Shown piece after piece: positions 6,564 to 8,330 of a stretch of 8,330 bases of DNA. The notes beneath the pieces are model-generated. The model did no database searches, was not told the origin of the DNA, and worked only from the letters and a program-made list of their open reading frames with translations. Numbering within the stretch: the stretch's first letter is position 1; each line of letters opens with the position of its first letter. The position numbers were made by a program, and so were the translations under genes. This DNA is from Alphaproteobacteria bacterium (lineage in GTDB: Bacteria; Pseudomonadota; Alphaproteobacteria; Rhodobacterales; Rhodobacteraceae): the NCBI GenBank assembly GCA_030425945.1, contig JAUHZL010000114.1, forward strand, positions 1 to 8,330. Reading direction: 5' to 3'.

Positions 6564-6595
6564 AAAACCCGGCGCGCCGCAAGCCGTTGGCCCGG

Positions 6596-6627
6596 AAAAG
6601 ACAAAGGGCCGCCGGAGGCGACCCTTT
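6596..6627 (-). terminator. Rho-independent terminator of the HU gene
   Basis: On the - strand AAAGGGTCGCC and GGCGGCCCTTT (6627-6617 and 6613-6603) form an 11-bp stem with one G-T pair around a TCC loop. A T-rich tract with one break (GTCTTTT, to 6596) follows. It begins 24 bases after the HU stop. It would separate HU from the EamA gene downstream, so the latter needs its own promoter. Confidence 0.8.
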
Positions 6628-6650
6628 TCCGCATCCGCTGGCGGCGGATC

Positions 6651-6941
6651 TCAGCTGTTGACGCTGTCCTTCAGCGCCTTGGCGACGGTCATCTTCACGA
6701 CCTTGTCGGCTTCCTTCTTGATCTGCTCGCCGGTCGCCGGATTGCGGACCATGCGCTCGGGGCGCTCGCGGCAGTAGACCTTGCCGATGCCCGGCAGCGT
6801 CACGGAGCCGCCGTTCGAGACCTGCTCGGTGATCACGGCGGTCAGCGCATCGAGGGCGGCGTTCGCGGATTTCTTGTCGATCCCGGCGTGCTCCGCCACG
6901 GAGGCGATGAGTTGCGTCTTGGTGAGCGGCTTCTGCGCCAT
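6651..6941 (-). CDS. hup: HU-family DNA-binding (nucleoid) protein
   Basis: A 96-residue basic histone-like protein that binds and bends DNA as a dimer and helps organise the nucleoid. The N-terminal half, MAQKPLTKTQLIASVAEHAGIDKKSANAAL and on, is the helical dimerisation body. GSVTLPGIGKVYCRER starts the beta saddle, and RMVRNPATGEQI (about 63-74) is the DNA-clasping arm with the intercalating Pro of the RNPATG motif. The C-terminal helix is VKMTVAKALKDSVN. Length is about right for HU (90-100). The start ATG at 6941 has AGGGAG seven bases upstream. A single-gene unit: a terminator follows, and 129 bases separate it from amn. HU and IHF share this fold; the lack of IHF-specific wording and the GIGKV...RNPATG pattern favour HU. 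Confidence 0.95.
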   Translation of the reverse strand: MAQKPLTKTQLIASVAEHAGIDKKSANAALDALTAVITEQVSNGGSVTLPGIGKVYCRERPERMVRNPATGEQIKKEADKVVKMTVAKALKDSVNS

Positions 6942-6994
6942 CTGTTATCTCCCTGTCCGTCGGGCGCGGTGGCTGCCCGGTGTGTCATTTAGAT

Positions 6995-7050
6995 AAACAG
7001 CGGATCACGCAATGCGGCAAGCGCAAAACCGCTGTTTCCCGTGGAAAACA
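6995..7050. repeat. Overlapping inverted repeats between amn and hup (mutually exclusive hairpins)
   Basis: AAACAGCGG (6995-7003) and CCGCTGTTT (7029-7037) are perfect 9-bp arms separated by 25 bases. The second arm is also part of a shorter hairpin, TGTTTCC-CGT-GGAAAACA (7033-7039 with 7043-7050, one bulged A). The two cannot form together. The region lies 21 bases past the amn stop and 54 bases before the HU start, both on the - strand. It could be an amn terminator, an operator pair, or an attenuator in an HU leader. The repeats are seen directly; the role is open. Confidence 0.45.
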
Positions 7051-7070
7051 TGGGCTTTCGGCACGTTTTT

Positions 7071-8330
7071 CTACAGGAAGGCCGTCTCTTCGAAGCTGCG
7101 CAGTTTCCGGGAATGAATGCGTTCCAGCGGCATCTCGCGCAGTGTTTCCATCGCGCGGATACCGATCAGCAGGTGCCGGGCGACCTGTGTCTTGTAGAAC
7201 TCGGTGGCCATTCCGGGCAGCTTCAGTTCGCCGTGCAACGGCTTGTCCGAGACACACAGCAGCGTGCCGTAGGGCACCCGGAACCGGAATCCGTTGGCCG
7301 CGATCGTCGCGCTTTCCATGTCGAGGGCAATCGCCCGGCTCTGGCTCAGGCGCTGGACGGGACCGGACTGGTCGCGCAACTCCCAGTTGCGGTTGTCGAT
7401 CGTGGCGACGGTGCCGGTGCGCATGATCTTCTTCAGGTCGTAGCCCTGAAGCTCGGTCACCGCCTCGACGGCCTCCTCGAGCGCGATCTGGATCTCCGCC
7501 AGCGCCGGGATCGGCACCCAGACCGGCAGGTCGTCGTCCAGCACGTGATCCTCTCGAAGGTAGCCATGCGCCAGCACGTAGTCGCCGAGGCTCTGCGAAT
7601 TCCGCAGGCCGGCACAATGCCCCAGCATCAGCCAGGCATGGGGACGCAGCACGGCGATGTGGTCGGTCGCCGTCTTGGCGTTCGACGGTCCGACCCCGAT
7701 GTTGACGAGGGTGATCCCGGCGGAGCCTTCGCGCAGCAGGTGATAGGTCGGCATCTGGGGCAGCTTGGCCGGCGGCGGGATCTCGGCGGTCGGGTCGGTG
7801 ATGATGCCGGTCCCGGGCCCGACGAAGCCGGTATAGCCGCTGTCCGGATCGGCCAGCGCGGCGCGGGCGAAGGCGATGAACTCGTCGACGTAGAACTGGT
7901 AGTTGGTGAACAGGATGTGGTTCTGGAAATGCTCGGCCGCCGTCGCGGTGTAGTGCTGCAGCCGCGCCAGCGAGTAGTCGATGCGCTGCGCGGTGAACGG
8001 CGCCAGCGGACCCGAGCCGTCCTCGTGCCGGTAGTCGAACCCGTTGACGATCTCGTCATGGGTGGTGGTCAGGTCCGGCACGTCGAAGACATCGCGCAGC
8101 GGAAAGTCGAGAACGCCTTCCTGCGGGACGGTCACGGCCGCATCGGCCGTCATCGCGAAGTGCAGCGGGATCGGCGTGCGGCTCTGCCCGATCTCGACCT
8201 CGGTGCCGTGGTTCCGGGTCACGAGGCCGATCTGCTGGGTCAGGTAGTTCCGGAACAGGTCGGGCCGCGTGACGGTCGTCGAATAGGTGCCGGGCGTCGA
8301 GACATGGCCGAAGCTCAGGCGGTTGTCGAC
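7071..8330 (-). CDS. amn: AMP nucleosidase (N-terminus outside the window)
   Basis: 419 codons are present, open to the window edge at 8330; E. coli Amn has 484 residues, so roughly 65 N-terminal residues lie beyond. The enzyme hydrolyses AMP to adenine and ribose-5-phosphate and helps balance adenylate pools. The N-terminal Amn-specific domain is seen as VDNRLSFGHVSTPGTY, TRPDLFRNYLTQQI and the QSRTPIPLHFA segment. The C-terminal phosphorylase-type domain follows: TLVNIGVGPSNAKTATDHIA, MLGHCAGLRNSQSLGDYVLA, ALDMESATIAANGFRFRVPYG and CVSDKPLHGELKLPG. The Asp of SDKPLHGE, 57 residues from the C-terminus, matches the catalytic Asp of the family. A GTG at 8222 could be mistaken for a start, but homology continues upstream of it without a break. 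No strong terminator follows the stop at 7071. Confidence 0.96.
   Translation of the reverse strand, partial: VDNRLSFGHVSTPGTYSTTVTRPDLFRNYLTQQIGLVTRNHGTEVEIGQSRTPIPLHFAMTADAAVTVPQEGVLDFPLRDVFDVPDLTTTHDEIVNGFDYRHEDGSGPLAPFTAQRIDYSLARLQHYTATAAEHFQNHILFTNYQFYVDEFIAFARAALADPDSGYTGFVGPGTGIITDPTAEIPPPAKLPQMPTYHLLREGSAGITLVNIGVGPSNAKTATDHIAVLRPHAWLMLGHCAGLRNSQSLGDYVLAHGYLREDHVLDDDLPVWVPIPALAEIQIALEEAVEAVTELQGYDLKKIMRTGTVATIDNRNWELRDQSGPVQRLSQSRAIALDMESATIAANGFRFRVPYGTLLCVSDKPLHGELKLPGMATEFYKTQVARHLLIGIRAMETLREMPLERIHSRKLRSFEETAFL

Noticed and set aside
5676..6992. 438-codon + strand frame opposite the EamA gene and hup
   Set aside because: It spans two certain genes, their spacer and a terminator in antisense, and its product is Arg/Gln/His-rich low complexity.
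7004..7030. Sigma-70 promoter for hup (TTGCCG with TATCTA)
   Set aside because: Spacing is 19 bases and the -10 matches poorly. Other pairings in the region are equally weak, so none is called.
8220..8222. GTG at 8222 as the start of amn
   Set aside because: The frame stays open to the window edge, and its upstream residues (SFGHVSTPGTY, TRPDLFRNYL) are typical AMP nucleosidase sequence, so the gene is cut by the window.

Overview
The window is about two-thirds G+C, is densely packed with genes, and reads as an alphaproteobacterial chromosome, most likely Rhodobacterales (Rhodobacter/Roseobacter type). This rests on the cytochrome c1 tail, the sequence character of ThiB/ThiP/ThiQ, the HU and AMP nucleosidase genes, and a Flp-pilin-like N-terminus with the 'DGAVT.DW.VLTA' wording familiar from that group. 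The genus cannot be fixed from the sequence. No rRNA, tRNA, CRISPR array, insertion sequence or phage gene was seen. Every gene looks intact except the two cut by the window edges.

Layout. (1) 1-107 (+): last codons of cytochrome c1 (petC/fbcC), then a strong hairpin terminator at 132-157 lying between two convergent units. (2) 162-3383 (-): a complete thiamine/TPP ABC importer operon, thiB-thiP-thiQ, with overlapping genes. It is preceded by a clear TPP riboswitch (3431-3512) and a candidate promoter (3520-3548) that would start the RNA almost at the first base of the aptamer. (3) 3610-4713 (+): aroC, chorismate synthase, divergent from thiB. (4) 4731-4770: an A+T-rich island with a tandem heptamer and a small dyad. 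(5) 4799-5632 (+): an unnamed protein joining a type IVb (Flp)-pilin-like N-terminus to a large acidic beta-rich domain. (6) 5646-6521 (-): a DMT/EamA-family exporter with a near-perfect palindrome upstream. (7) 6651-6941 (-): an HU-type nucleoid protein with its own terminator. (8) 7071 to the window end (-): AMP nucleosidase (amn), missing its N-terminus.

How the parts work together. Region 2 is a self-contained regulated unit: the periplasmic binder ThiB, the permease ThiP and the ATPase ThiQ import thiamine compounds, and intracellular TPP shuts the operon down through the 5' aptamer. The other genes are housekeeping singletons with no evident functional link. The least explained elements are the pilin-like fusion protein, the A+T-rich island before it, and a pair of mutually exclusive hairpins between amn and hup. 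I found no convincing new multi-gene system here.

No gene-free stretch exceeds 300 bases. The longest (3384-3609) is taken up by the riboswitch and the two divergent 5' regions.
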